From: JBIQKZ01 sp044464765
GTDB taxonomy: Bacteria > Pseudomonadota > Gammaproteobacteria > Burkholderiales > Burkholderiaceae_B
Length of the DNA stretch: 64,000 nucleotides
Assembly (NCBI GenBank): GCA_044464765.1
Contig: JBIQKZ010000001.1
Location: forward strand, 186,001 to 250,000
Reading direction: 5' to 3'
The translations under genes and the position numbers were made by a program. Under the pieces are notes generated by a model. It searched no databases and was not told the DNA's origin. It worked only from the letters and a program-made list of their open reading frames with translations. Positions 55,839 through 64,000 of this stretch are shown here, one piece after another (the first letter of the stretch is position 1; each line of letters begins with the position of its first letter).

Positions 55839-57719
55839 ATGATTGAATTATTCTTCAGCCAGATCGTCAACGGCTTGGCGATCGGCCAGGTTTATGCGTT
55901 GATCGCACTGGGCTTCAGCCTGGTTTTTGGCGTATCGAACCTCATCAACTTTGCGCAGGGCGCCCTTTTCATGCTGGGGGCGTTTTTTGCGTTCAGCGGC
56001 GTTGTGTGGCTGGGGCTGCCCTTGCCCCTTGCCGCGCTGTTGTCCATTGTGCTGGTGACCGGGCTGGGCGTGCTGCTCGAAGGTGCGGCCTTGCGGCCCC
56101 TGGAAAATGGCCCATATATCGCGCCGGTGCTGTCCACGCTGGCCATCAGCATCATCATCGACCAATTGGCGGAAATTATCTGGTCGCCCGAAGGGCAGGC
56201 CTTTCCCCTGCCGTTTGAAGAGGTGACCTTCTACTTTGGCAGCGCCTACATTACCAGCACCGATATCCTGATCTTCGTCTTTGGCGGGTTGGCGGCGTTG
56301 GTGCTTACGTTGTTCCTGAACTATTCCTGGATGGGGCGAACGGTTCGAGCCACTGCCCAGGATCGCGATGCGGCCGCCCAACTGGGTGTGCGCACAGACA
56401 ATGTCCGGCGTCTGGCGTTTGGCCTGGCGGGTACTCTGGGCGCAATCAGCGGGATTCTGGTGGCTTTGTACTTTAAAAGTGTGTTTCCCCAGATGGGCAT
56501 GCCGTTCGCCCTGAAAGGCTTTGCCGCGGCGCTGCTGGGCGGGCTGACCAGCATCCCGGGCGCGGTGGTGGGCGGGCTGACGCTGGGGATCGTCGAAACG
56601 CTGGCCAGCGCCTATATTGGCGAAGGTTATCGTGATTTAACAGCATTTTCGCTGCTGTTGGTATTTTTGCTGTTCCGTCCGCAAGGGATTCTTGGCGATG
56701 CCCGCCTGAGCGCCCTGGGGGGCGCCGGCGGCGCATCGGGCAGTATGCCCAGCACCAGTTTGTTGGCCTCGCCGTCCAGTCAGCGGGCAGCGCACCGCGT
56801 GTGGGAGATGCCCCCCTGGGGCTTTTTGGCAGCGGGGGCGGTGCTGGCGTGTTTGCCGTGGCTGACCGACAGTAATTACGTACTTCAAGCCGTCGTCTAC
56901 GGCATGATTTTCGCCATGTTGGCGGCCAGTGTGTCGCTGGTTTCGGGGTCGTTGGGCGTGCTTGCCATCGGCCATGCGGCATTTTATGGCGTAGGCGCTT
57001 ACACCGTTGCGGTGCTGGGCCGAACCTACGGATTATCGACGGAAATCGCCTTGCCGGCCGCTATTGTGCTGGGCGCTGTTGTGGCAGCGGTGGCGTCCTT
57101 GCCTTTGTACAAGCTTAGCGGCCATACCGCTGCCCTGGGCACGCTGGCCATCGGCCAGATCGGTTTCCTGATCTTCATGACCTGGCTGTCAGTCACGCGC
57201 GGGCCGATGGGCTTTCTGAATATCCCCGCGCCGCAATTCGATTACTTGGGCGGGTTCCGCCTGGGCGCCATTGGCGAGAAGTATTGGCTGGTGGCGCTGG
57301 TTGCCGCGGTAATGCTGTATCTGGTGCAAAAGTTGATGGACTCGGAAATCGGCCGTTCATGGCGCGGCATCCGCGAGGACAGGCTGGCCGCCCATGCAGC
57401 GGGCTTGCCGGTGCGGCGCTACATGATGCTGGGTTTTGCCGTGTCGGGCGCTCTGGCCGGCGCGGCGGGCGGGCTGTTCGCCTATGTGCAAAGCGTTATC
57501 ACGCCCGACAGCTTCAATGTGACGGTTTCCATGCTGATCCTGACCATGGCCGTGCTGGGCGGTCTGGGCAACCTGACGGGCGCCGCCTTGGCCGGCTTTG
57601 CGCTGACCCTGCTGCCCGAGCTGCTACGGCCCTTTGCCGAATGGCGCATGATTGCCTACGGCCTGTTCTTGCTGATTGCATTGCGGTGGCGGCCTCACGG
57701 CATACTGGGGGCGCGCTGA
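55839..57719 (+). CDS. Fused LivH-LivM permease
   Basis: A 626-residue permease that joins both membrane subunits of a branched-chain-type importer. Residues 1 to about 290 match LivH (IVNGLAIGQVYALIALGFSL, the EAA-like region ERTVRATAQDRDAAAQ shown here as RTVRATAQDRDAAAQLG). A Gly/Ser/Pro-rich linker (about 290-325) follows, and residues 330-626 match LivM (NYVLQAVVYGMIFAMLAASV, RGIREDRLAAHAAGLPV). The two are normally separate genes. One start codon and continuous frame are clear. Confidence 0.93.
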   Translation: MIELFFSQIVNGLAIGQVYALIALGFSLVFGVSNLINFAQGALFMLGAFFAFSGVVWLGLPLPLAALLSIVLVTGLGVLLEGAALRPLENGPYIAPVLSTLAISIIIDQLAEIIWSPEGQAFPLPFEEVTFYFGSAYITSTDILIFVFGGLAALVLTLFLNYSWMGRTVRATAQDRDAAAQLGVRTDNVRRLAFGLAGTLGAISGILVALYFKSVFPQMGMPFALKGFAAALLGGLTSIPGAVVGGLTLGIVETLASAYIGEGYRDLTAFSLLLVFLLFRPQGILGDARLSALGGAGGASGSMPSTSLLASPSSQRAAHRVWEMPPWGFLAAGAVLACLPWLTDSNYVLQAVVYGMIFAMLAASVSLVSGSLGVLAIGHAAFYGVGAYTVAVLGRTYGLSTEIALPAAIVLGAVVAAVASLPLYKLSGHTAALGTLAIGQIGFLIFMTWLSVTRGPMGFLNIPAPQFDYLGGFRLGAIGEKYWLVALVAAVMLYLVQKLMDSEIGRSWRGIREDRLAAHAAGLPVRRYMMLGFAVSGALAGAAGGLFAYVQSVITPDSFNVTVSMLILTMAVLGGLGNLTGAALAGFALTLLPELLRPFAEWRMIAYGLFLLIALRWRPHGILGAR

Positions 57720-58567
57720 TGACCGTTTCCAAAGGCATACAACTGGTCGACGTTTCCCGCCACTTCAGCGGGGTCAAAGCCGTGGACGGTGTCAGCCTGA
57801 CGCTGGCGCCGGGGGAAACGCTGGCCTTGGTCGGCCCCAATGGCGCAGGCAAGTCCACCCTTATCCAATTGATCAGCGGCATCGAGCAACTGACTTCGGG
57901 CCGCATTTTCCTGGATGGCCGCCGCATCGATCGCCTGCCGCCCGAGCGCATTGCGCGTCTTGGCGTGGGCCGAAGCTTCCAGACCTCGCGGGTCTTCCCC
58001 GCGCTATCGGTGTGGGATAGCGTGATGCTGGGCACGCAGGCCCATGTTTTGAACAAGAATGGGGGGCGGCTGTCCAATCCTGTGTACGAAGTAACGGCCA
58101 CCTTGCTGGGCCTGCCCGGTTGGCGCAAACGCGTCGAGGCCCAAGAGGCGGTTGCTCGCGAAACGCTGCAACTGTTCGGCGACAGGCTGTGGCCGCGCCG
58201 CGATCAGCCCGCGTTCAGCCTGTCGTACGCCAACCGCCGCCGCCTGGAAATCGCCCGCGTGCTGGCCGGGCAGCCCGACTACCTGCTGCTGGACGAGCCT
58301 GCGGCCGGAATGAACCCGACGGAAACCGGCGAGCTGACCAACCTGCTGCTGGAGCTGCGCCGCATGCGCCCCACCTTGGGAATGCTGGTGGTCGAGCACA
58401 AACTGTCGCTGGTGCGCAAAGTGGCCGACCGGGTCATTGTGCTGAACCAGGGTCAGGTGCTGGCCCAGGGAGACCCCGGCCATGCCCTGGATCACCCGGA
58501 AGTGGTTGAAGCTTATCTGGGCCGCCAGCGCTTGCGGCCCACCTTATCGGATGCGCATCTTGGCTGA
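57719..58567 (+). CDS. ABC transporter ATP-binding protein (LivG-like)
   Basis: A 282-residue ATPase starting at ATG 57719, within the permease stop (TGATG). Walker A GPNGAGKST, the LivG-type signature SLSYANRRRLEIARVLAGQ, Walker B LLLDEPAAGMNP and switch VVEHKLSLV are in order. A much longer upstream frame belongs to another reading frame of the permease gene. Confidence 0.94.
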   Translation: MTVSKGIQLVDVSRHFSGVKAVDGVSLTLAPGETLALVGPNGAGKSTLIQLISGIEQLTSGRIFLDGRRIDRLPPERIARLGVGRSFQTSRVFPALSVWDSVMLGTQAHVLNKNGGRLSNPVYEVTATLLGLPGWRKRVEAQEAVARETLQLFGDRLWPRRDQPAFSLSYANRRRLEIARVLAGQPDYLLLDEPAAGMNPTETGELTNLLLELRRMRPTLGMLVVEHKLSLVRKVADRVIVLNQGQVLAQGDPGHALDHPEVVEAYLGRQRLRPTLSDAHLG

Positions 58568-59294
58568 GAATACTCAATCCCCTTTTCTGGTCCTGGATGG
58601 CGTCGATGTCCACTACGGCGCGGTGCAGGCCTTGTTCGACGTCAGCCTGCATGTGCAGGCAGGCGAGGTCGTTTCGGTCCTGGGCGGCAACGCATCGGGC
58701 AAATCCACGACCTTGAAAACGGTTCTGGGCCTGGTGACGCCGTCGCAGGGCCGTGTCGTGCTGGAAGGCGAGCCCATTAACGGCCTGAGCGCGCCCGACG
58801 TCATCGATCGCGGTGTGGCCAGCGTGCCGGAAGGGCGGCGCCTGTTTCCCGAGATGTCAGTTTACGAAAACCTCATGATGGGGGCTTACCCTCGCCGCGC
58901 CGACAAAGAGGCCATTGCCGCCGATCTCGACGACGTGTTCGCCTCGTTTCCGCGCCTAGCGGAAAGGCGGCGCCAGGCGGCCGGCACCCTCTCGGGCGGC
59001 GAACAGCAAATGTTGGCCCTGGGCCGGGCCTGGCTGCGGCGCGGCAAGCTGATCTGCATCGATGAGCCTTCCATGGGCCTGTCGCCCAAGTTCGTCGATC
59101 TGGTGTACGAGGTGTTGTTTCGCTGGAAAGAGGCCGGCCAGACCATTTTGCTGGTCGAACAGAACGCGCGCATTGCGCTGGAGCTGGCCGACAGGGCCTA
59201 TGTGTTGCAGCATGGGCATGTGATATTGCAGGGATCAGCGGCGGATCTGTCCGCCGATCCCATGGTGAAGAAAGCTTATTTGGGGGCGGCGTGA
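58551..59294 (+). CDS. ABC transporter ATP-binding protein (LivF-like)
   Basis: A 247-residue ATPase beginning at ATG 58551, overlapping the LivG stop by 17 bases. Walker A has GGNASGKST (the usual GxxGxGKS with Ala in place of Gly), the signature is LSGGEQQMLALG, and Walker B LICIDEPSMGLSP. ERGRRLFPEMSVYENL-type EGRRLFPEMSVYENLMMG marks the LivF branch. Confidence 0.94.
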   Translation: MRILAENTQSPFLVLDGVDVHYGAVQALFDVSLHVQAGEVVSVLGGNASGKSTTLKTVLGLVTPSQGRVVLEGEPINGLSAPDVIDRGVASVPEGRRLFPEMSVYENLMMGAYPRRADKEAIAADLDDVFASFPRLAERRRQAAGTLSGGEQQMLALGRAWLRRGKLICIDEPSMGLSPKFVDLVYEVLFRWKEAGQTILLVEQNARIALELADRAYVLQHGHVILQGSAADLSADPMVKKAYLGAA

Positions 59295-61057
59295 AACTTG
59301 AAAACGTGACTACTATCGAAACCGACGTGCTGGTCATCGGGGCGGGCGGGGCCGGCATGAGCGCCGTCGTGGCGGCATCCCAGGCGGGACGCCAGGTATT
59401 GATCGCGGATCGCAGCCTGATTGGGCGCGGCGGCGCGACCATCATGGCGCAAATGACGGTGGCCGTGGCCCTGGGCGAGCAGACGCCCGACGACTGGCGC
59501 AACCATTATGCCGATACCCTGGCCGCCGGCCGGGGCTTGTGCAGTGAACCGCTGGCCCGCCTGCTGTGCGAAACGGGAGTGGATGCCATCCGCTTGCTGG
59601 AAAGCTGGGGCGTGGGCTGGGCGCGCGCCGACGGCCATCTGACTCAGGCCCATGCGCCGGGCCACGACCGCCCGCGTTGTGTGTATGTCGATTACTTGAA
59701 TACCGGGCCCGCCGTGGCCAAGACCCTGCGCACCCAGGTGGTGCGTGCCGAAGGCGTACAGCGTGTCGGCGACCTGCTGATCGTCGATCTCTTGGTCGAG
59801 GCGGGCCGAGCTGTCGGCGCCGTGGCGCTTAACCTGACCACCGGTCTTCCCGTCGTGGTGCGGGCGGGCGCCATCGTGATTTCCACCGGGGGGCTCACCC
59901 GTTTGTACCGGCGCAATAGCGCATCGCTGAACATGGGGGGCGATGGCTATGCACTTGCCTTGCGCGCCGGCGCCCGCCTGATCGACATGGAGTTCGTGCA
60001 GTTCTTTCCCATCGGCCATCTGGCGCCGCGTCTGGTCGGTTTCGATCCCATTATGTGGGACCCTTTCCGCTACAAGCTGGGTGGCCGGCTGCTGAACGGG
60101 CTGGGCGAGGAGTTCGTGGAAAAGTATGGCCATGCGGCCGAAGAGCAGGGTTATACGGTCACCCGCGATGCCGCCACCTATGCCATCTTGAAGGAAGTCG
60201 AGGCGGGCCGTGGTTCGCCGGCGGGAGGGGCGTATCTTAGTTTCGAGCATGTGCCCGAAGCCACGTTGCGCAAGGCCTTCGGGCCGATTATCGACAAGCT
60301 CGCCGCCAATGGCATCGATCTGACCAAGGCGCCGATCGAAGTGGCGCCGATCGCTCACTACCATATGGGCGGCATACGCGTGAATGTGGACATGAGCACC
60401 GACGTGCCTGGGCTGTACGCCGCCGGCGAAGCGGTGGGCGGGGCGAACGGCGCCAACCGCCTGTCCGGCAACGCCATTACCGAGGCCGTGGCATTTGGCT
60501 TGCAGGCCGGTCGAAGCGCTGCGGCCTGGTCGGCGTCTGCGGCGCGGGCCGATGCGGCGACCGTACAGGCCTTGGCCGCCCCTGCGTTGCAAGCGCTTTG
60601 CAGCCCGTCGGATCACGGCTCGGCCGATATCAATGTGGCGGCCCTGGTCGCCAGGCTTCAGGACATCATGCAGGATGATGTCGGTCCCTTCCGTACCGAG
60701 CAGGGGCTGGAGCAGGCTCTGGTGCGTATTGCCCAATTGAAGGACGAACTGGGCGATACCTTGCCCGGCAGCGTCGAGCCCCAGGATCCGGTGCGGCTAG
60801 ACGCCCTGGATTTGCGCAACATGCTGCTGGTGGCCGAAGCCGTCACGCGCAGCGCCCTGGCGCGCCGTGAAAGTCGTGGCGCGCATCAGCGCGAGGATTT
60901 CCCCGGCATGGACGATGCCTGGACGCTTAACCAGACGCTGGCCTTGCGCGATGGCGAGTGGGTGCTGGAAACCCAACCCGTGCAACGCCTGGCCGAACCC
61001 ATTGAAGGCGAGGGCGTTCCGGTCGACGCAGCGGACGCAGCAAGGAGTAATGAATGA
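59291..61057 (+). CDS. Fumarate reductase/succinate dehydrogenase-type flavoprotein
   Basis: A 588-residue FAD enzyme of the FrdA/SdhA/L-aspartate-oxidase superfamily. FAD-binding GAGGAGMSAVVAASQAG is at about 18-34, DTLAAGRGLC and GHDRPRCVYVDY are substrate-side motifs, and YHMGGIRVNVDMSTDVPGLY plus AAGEAVGGANGANRLSGNAI close the FAD fold. The covalent-FAD His of SdhA (SHTVAAQGG) is absent (GGATIMAQMT), so FAD is probably noncovalent. The GTG start at 59291 overlaps livF. Its partner is the 2Fe-2S protein that follows. It likely oxidises the imported compound. Confidence 0.88.
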   Translation: MKLENVTTIETDVLVIGAGGAGMSAVVAASQAGRQVLIADRSLIGRGGATIMAQMTVAVALGEQTPDDWRNHYADTLAAGRGLCSEPLARLLCETGVDAIRLLESWGVGWARADGHLTQAHAPGHDRPRCVYVDYLNTGPAVAKTLRTQVVRAEGVQRVGDLLIVDLLVEAGRAVGAVALNLTTGLPVVVRAGAIVISTGGLTRLYRRNSASLNMGGDGYALALRAGARLIDMEFVQFFPIGHLAPRLVGFDPIMWDPFRYKLGGRLLNGLGEEFVEKYGHAAEEQGYTVTRDAATYAILKEVEAGRGSPAGGAYLSFEHVPEATLRKAFGPIIDKLAANGIDLTKAPIEVAPIAHYHMGGIRVNVDMSTDVPGLYAAGEAVGGANGANRLSGNAITEAVAFGLQAGRSAAAWSASAARADAATVQALAAPALQALCSPSDHGSADINVAALVARLQDIMQDDVGPFRTEQGLEQALVRIAQLKDELGDTLPGSVEPQDPVRLDALDLRNMLLVAEAVTRSALARRESRGAHQREDFPGMDDAWTLNQTLALRDGEWVLETQPVQRLAEPIEGEGVPVDAADAARSNE

Positions 61058-61431
61058 ATACGCAAAAAATAGGCCAGACGGTCTTTCTGAATGTGAAGCG
61101 TGGTCAAGGCGACGGCGAATCCCACATACAGCGCTATGAAGTGCCCATCAACGAGGCCGCATCGCTGCTGGATGGCTTGCGTTGGGTGCGCCAGCATACC
61201 GACGACACCCTGGCGTTTCGCTATTCGTGCATCAACGCCAACGCCTGCAAGGAATGCATGATGCTGATGGACGGCAAGGTGGTGTACGCCTGTATGGCGC
61301 GCATGCAGCCTGGCGCCGAACACGAGGTGGCCCCGTTGGCCAACAAAGCACGTTTGCGCGATCTGGTCTCCCAGATTGCACCGGTGAAAGAAAGGCTGGG
61401 TGAACCATCCGGGGACGATGCCGATGACTGA
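61054..61431 (+). CDS. Short 2Fe-2S protein (SdhB N-terminal-domain-like)
   Basis: A 125-residue protein matching only the plant-ferredoxin-like half of succinate dehydrogenase iron-sulfur subunits. Ligands are Cys59, Cys65, Cys68 and Cys80 (SCINANACKECMML to VVYAC), spaced x5, x2, x11. The C-terminal domain with the 4Fe-4S and 3Fe-4S cysteines is missing. It overlaps the flavoprotein stop by four bases (ATGA) with AAGGAG upstream, so the two should be made 1:1. No membrane anchor follows, so electrons must go to a soluble or unlinked carrier. Confidence 0.8.
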   Translation: MNTQKIGQTVFLNVKRGQGDGESHIQRYEVPINEAASLLDGLRWVRQHTDDTLAFRYSCINANACKECMMLMDGKVVYACMARMQPGAEHEVAPLANKARLRDLVSQIAPVKERLGEPSGDDADD

Positions 61432-61963
61432 AGCAACGAATTCAAACCGGGCAGGCGATATGCCATTGCGTATCTTGTCGTCCGCCCATTTGGCGGTGGG
61501 CCCGCATCCGGCCCTGTCCGAACTTGAGTTCGGATTGATGGTGGCGCACAATGCGTTTGCCCGCTGGGTCGTGCGTTGCATGCGCGCCGCCGGCGAAGCC
61601 GACCTGGCGTCCACCGACGTGCTGGTGCTGCATCATGTGCATCACAGAAACCGCAGTAAACGCCTGGCCGATGTCTGCTTCACGCTGAATTATGAAGACA
61701 GCCATGTGGTCAATTATTCCTTGAAGAAACTGGTCGGCATGGGTTTGGTCAATAGCAAGAAAGTCGGCAAGGAAGCCTTCTACATCACCACGAAAGCGGG
61801 GGCGGATCTGCTGGAGCGCTTTCGTGAAGTGCGCAATCGCTGCCTGTTGCCGGCGGTTGAAGGCGACCTGGCGGATGCCGAATCACTGGCCGCCATGGCG
61901 GCGCGCCTGCGCATGCTTTCCGGGCTTTATGATCAGGCTGCGCGCGCAGCGTCCTCATTATGA
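61424..61963 (+). CDS. MarR-type winged-helix regulator
   Basis: A 179-residue protein with the MarR dimer-helix and winged-helix pattern: ELEFGLMVAHNAFARWVVRC, DVLVLHHVHHRNRSKRLADV, YEDSHVVNYSLKKLVGMGLV and VGKEAFYITTKAGADLLERF (recognition helix and wing). The start at 61424 overlaps the 2Fe-2S gene by eight bases. Being inside the operon, it is probably an autoregulator, and the dyad at 54509-54548 is its candidate site. Confidence 0.82.
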   Translation: MTEATNSNRAGDMPLRILSSAHLAVGPHPALSELEFGLMVAHNAFARWVVRCMRAAGEADLASTDVLVLHHVHHRNRSKRLADVCFTLNYEDSHVVNYSLKKLVGMGLVNSKKVGKEAFYITTKAGADLLERFREVRNRCLLPAVEGDLADAESLAAMAARLRMLSGLYDQAARAASSL

Positions 61964-64000
61964 GCAAGCCGATGACGACTCCTTCTGAACACAAGCGCTG
62001 GCAATTCTGGATTGACCGGGGCGGCACCTTTACCGACATCGTGGCGCGCCGGCCCGATGGGCGGCTGGTCACGGCCAAGCTGTTGTCCGAGAACCCGGAG
62101 CAATACCCGGATGCGGCGGTGGAAGGCATACGCCAACTGTTGGGTGTGCGGCACGATGAACCTGTACCGGTCGAGCGCATAGAAATCGTGAAGATGGGCA
62201 CCACCGTGGCCACCAATGCCTTGCTCGAGCGCAAGGGCGAGCGTGTGCTGCTGGTGGTCACCCGGGGCTTTCGCGATGCGTTGCGCATCGGCTACCAGAA
62301 CCGTCCGCGCCTGTTCGATCGCGAGATCATCTTGCCTGAGTTGCTGCACGAAGACGTGGTTGAAGTCGACGAGCGCCTGGCGGCAGACGGTTCGGTGGTG
62401 CGGGCGCTGGATGAAGCGGCGGCCCGCCAGGCGCTCCAGCAGGCCTTCGATCGCGGTTTCCGAGCGGTGGCAATTGCATTGATGCATGGGTATCGCAATG
62501 GTGCGCACGAAACGGCGCTGGCCCGGCTGGCGCACGATGTGGGCTTTACCCAAGTGTCGAGCTCGCACCAGGTCTCGCCGCTGATCCGTTACGTGGCCCG
62601 TGGCGACACCACGGTGGTGGACGCCTATCTGTCGCCCGTGCTGCGGCGTTATGTCGATCGCGTGGCGGCCGCTTTGCCCGGGGTGCGTCTTCAGTTCATG
62701 CAATCCAGCGGCGGCCTGACAGACGCGCATGCTTTTCAGGGGAAGGATTCAATCCTGTCAGGTCCGGCGGGCGGCATTGTCGGCATGGCCGGCATTTCCC
62801 GCATCGCAGGATTTGACCGTGTCATTGGCTTCGACATGGGCGGTACGTCCACTGACGTCTCGCATTACGCCGGCGAATATGAACGCGCTTTCGACACCTT
62901 GGTGGCCGGGGTGCGCTTGCGCGCGCCCATGATGAGCATCCACACCGTTGCCGCGGGTGGTGGTTCCATTCTGCAGTTCGATGGCGCCCGCTTGCGGGTA
63001 GGGCCTGAATCCGCCGGCGCGAATCCCGGGCCGGCCTGCTACCGTCGTGGCGGCCCGCTGACCGTGACCGATGCGAATGTTATGTTGGGGCGTATTCAAG
63101 CGCATCATTTCCCGGCGGTGTTCGGTCCCAATGCCGACCAAGAGCTGGATGCCGGCATTGTTCGTGAACGCTTTACCGAACTGGCCGGCCAGGTCAGCCG
63201 GGAAACCGGCCGCGACATTACCCCCGAGCAGCTTGCGCAAGGCTTCCTGGAAATAGCGGTTGCCAATATGGCCAACGCGATCAAGCGCATTTCGGTTCAG
63301 CGCGGCTACGACATTACTCGCTACACCTTGACGACGTTTGGCGGTGCGGGTGGTCAGCACGCTTGCCGGGTGGCCGATCAATTGGCCATGCCCAGGGTGC
63401 TTGCGCACCCGCTCGCGGGCGTCCTGTCTGCCTATGGCATGGGCCTTGCGGCATCCACCGCCATGCGCGAACGGTCCGTGGAGCTGTCCTGGACAACGCA
63501 GGGCGAGCGTCAGGCGCGCGATGTGCTGGACGAGCTGGAGCGCGCGGCGCGTGAAGACCTTGAGTCGCAGGGGATTGCCGCCGACGATATCCGGGTGGAG
63601 CGTGAGCTGCATTTACGCTACGAAGGAACGGACACGGCCTTGCCCATCCTCCTGGATTCCACCGACGCGATGCTCGAGGCGTTCCAGAAGGCGTACTTGC
63701 AGCGTTTTTCATTCTTGATGCCTGGCCGCAAGCTGGTGATTGAGTCAGCTGTGGTGGAAGCCATTGGGGCGGAGGCCGGCCTTCACGCGCCGGCCGACAC
63801 GGCGCAAGACGCTGCAGGCAGTCCGCCGGAGCTTGTGGCGGCCGACACTGTACGAATGTACGTGGATGATGGCTGGCGTGATTGCCCCTTCTATCATAGT
63901 GCGGACCTTGCGCCCGGCCATGTGATTATCGGCCCGGCCATGATCGTCGACGCCAATGCCACGACCGTGGTCGATTTGGGCTGGCGGGCCACCGTCACGC
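61960..64000 (+). CDS. Hydantoinase/oxoprolinase-family protein (HyuA-like), partial
   Basis: The first 680 residues of an N-methylhydantoinase A/5-oxoprolinase-type ATPase; the 3' end is beyond the window. Motifs: FWIDRGGTFTDIVARRPDG, KMGTTVATNALLERKGERV, MQSSGGLTDAHAFQG, SGPAGGIVGMAG, IGFDMGGTSTDVS and TTFGGAGGQHACRVADQL. These enzymes use ATP to open cyclic amides or carboxylate ketones (hydantoin, 5-oxoproline, caprolactam, acetophenone). A HyuB partner or a fused HyuB domain is expected next. ATG 61960 overlaps the regulator stop by four bases. Confidence 0.93.
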   Translation, partial: MSKPMTTPSEHKRWQFWIDRGGTFTDIVARRPDGRLVTAKLLSENPEQYPDAAVEGIRQLLGVRHDEPVPVERIEIVKMGTTVATNALLERKGERVLLVVTRGFRDALRIGYQNRPRLFDREIILPELLHEDVVEVDERLAADGSVVRALDEAAARQALQQAFDRGFRAVAIALMHGYRNGAHETALARLAHDVGFTQVSSSHQVSPLIRYVARGDTTVVDAYLSPVLRRYVDRVAAALPGVRLQFMQSSGGLTDAHAFQGKDSILSGPAGGIVGMAGISRIAGFDRVIGFDMGGTSTDVSHYAGEYERAFDTLVAGVRLRAPMMSIHTVAAGGGSILQFDGARLRVGPESAGANPGPACYRRGGPLTVTDANVMLGRIQAHHFPAVFGPNADQELDAGIVRERFTELAGQVSRETGRDITPEQLAQGFLEIAVANMANAIKRISVQRGYDITRYTLTTFGGAGGQHACRVADQLAMPRVLAHPLAGVLSAYGMGLAASTAMRERSVELSWTTQGERQARDVLDELERAAREDLESQGIAADDIRVERELHLRYEGTDTALPILLDSTDAMLEAFQKAYLQRFSFLMPGRKLVIESAVVEAIGAEAGLHAPADTAQDAAGSPPELVAADTVRMYVDDGWRDCPFYHSADLAPGHVIIGPAMIVDANATTVVDLGWRATVT

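Noticed and set aside
55848..56381. Antisense frame over the LivH half of the permease
   Set aside because: Very polar sequence mirroring hydrophobic helices; not a gene.
59276..60736. 486-codon frame antisense to the flavoprotein gene
   Set aside because: Composition is that of a reverse-strand shadow; the flavoprotein motifs are clear on the other strand.

Overview
The window looks like a chromosomal segment of a betaproteobacterium of the order Burkholderiales, most likely family Alcaligenaceae (Bordetella, Achromobacter, Pusillimonas relatives). The reasons are the high GC content and gene orders I associate with that group: gltBD next to mlaFEDAC, an ABC exporter, bolA, murA and hisGDBHAFIE-hinT-tatABC on one strand, and petABC-sspAB. 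The family call is inference from gene order and protein style; no rRNA gene is present to confirm it.

Layout. 1-5.7 kb: end of an NCS2 purine/nucleobase permease gene, a solitary rfbB, pgi, a RidA-like protein, a kynurenine-formamidase-like esterase and a VOC protein. 5.7-13.1 kb: a subtilisin-type autotransporter, an alpha/beta hydrolase, a scar where a substrate-binding-protein gene and an iclR gene have been fused head to head, an HDOD-GGDEF signalling protein and tRNA-Thr(UGU). 13.1-16.3 kb: a polysaccharide-deacetylase-like gene, a second scar (ABC permease joined to an M24 peptidase) and a complete iclR. 16.3-22.9 kb: a LysR regulator divergent from a five-gene operon (hydratase, acyl-CoA dehydrogenase, CoA-transferase, MmgE/PrpD, citramalyl-CoA-lyase-like) that matches the itaconate degradation cluster of Pseudomonas. 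23.0-24.4 kb: a third scar (TorT-like binding protein and LysR, each missing its 5' end).

24.4-52.4 kb is a conserved housekeeping block, almost all on the minus strand: sspB-sspA, the cytochrome bc1 complex (petA-B-C), tatA-B-C, hinT, histidine synthesis (hisG-D-B-H-A-F-I-E, no hisC), murA, bolA, a two-gene ABC exporter, the Mla lipid-transport operon (no mlaB seen) and glutamate synthase (gltB-gltD). mscL and a DegS-like protease lie on the plus strand inside this block.

52.4-64 kb: a possible 38-residue protein with a strong promoter, a degenerate REP-type transposase relative that lost its HUH histidines and carries an AT-hook, S-formylglutathione hydrolase, then a tightly packed catabolic operon running off the window. 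That operon encodes a periplasmic binding protein, a fused LivH-LivM permease, two ATPases, a fumarate-reductase-type flavoprotein, a small 2Fe-2S protein, a MarR-type regulator and a hydantoinase/oxoprolinase. A long dyad brackets a consensus -10 box at its front. This operon is my best candidate for an undescribed pathway. The other notable points are the three deletion scars, the domesticated transposase relative and a glucose-6-phosphate isomerase whose usual catalytic Glu is Met.
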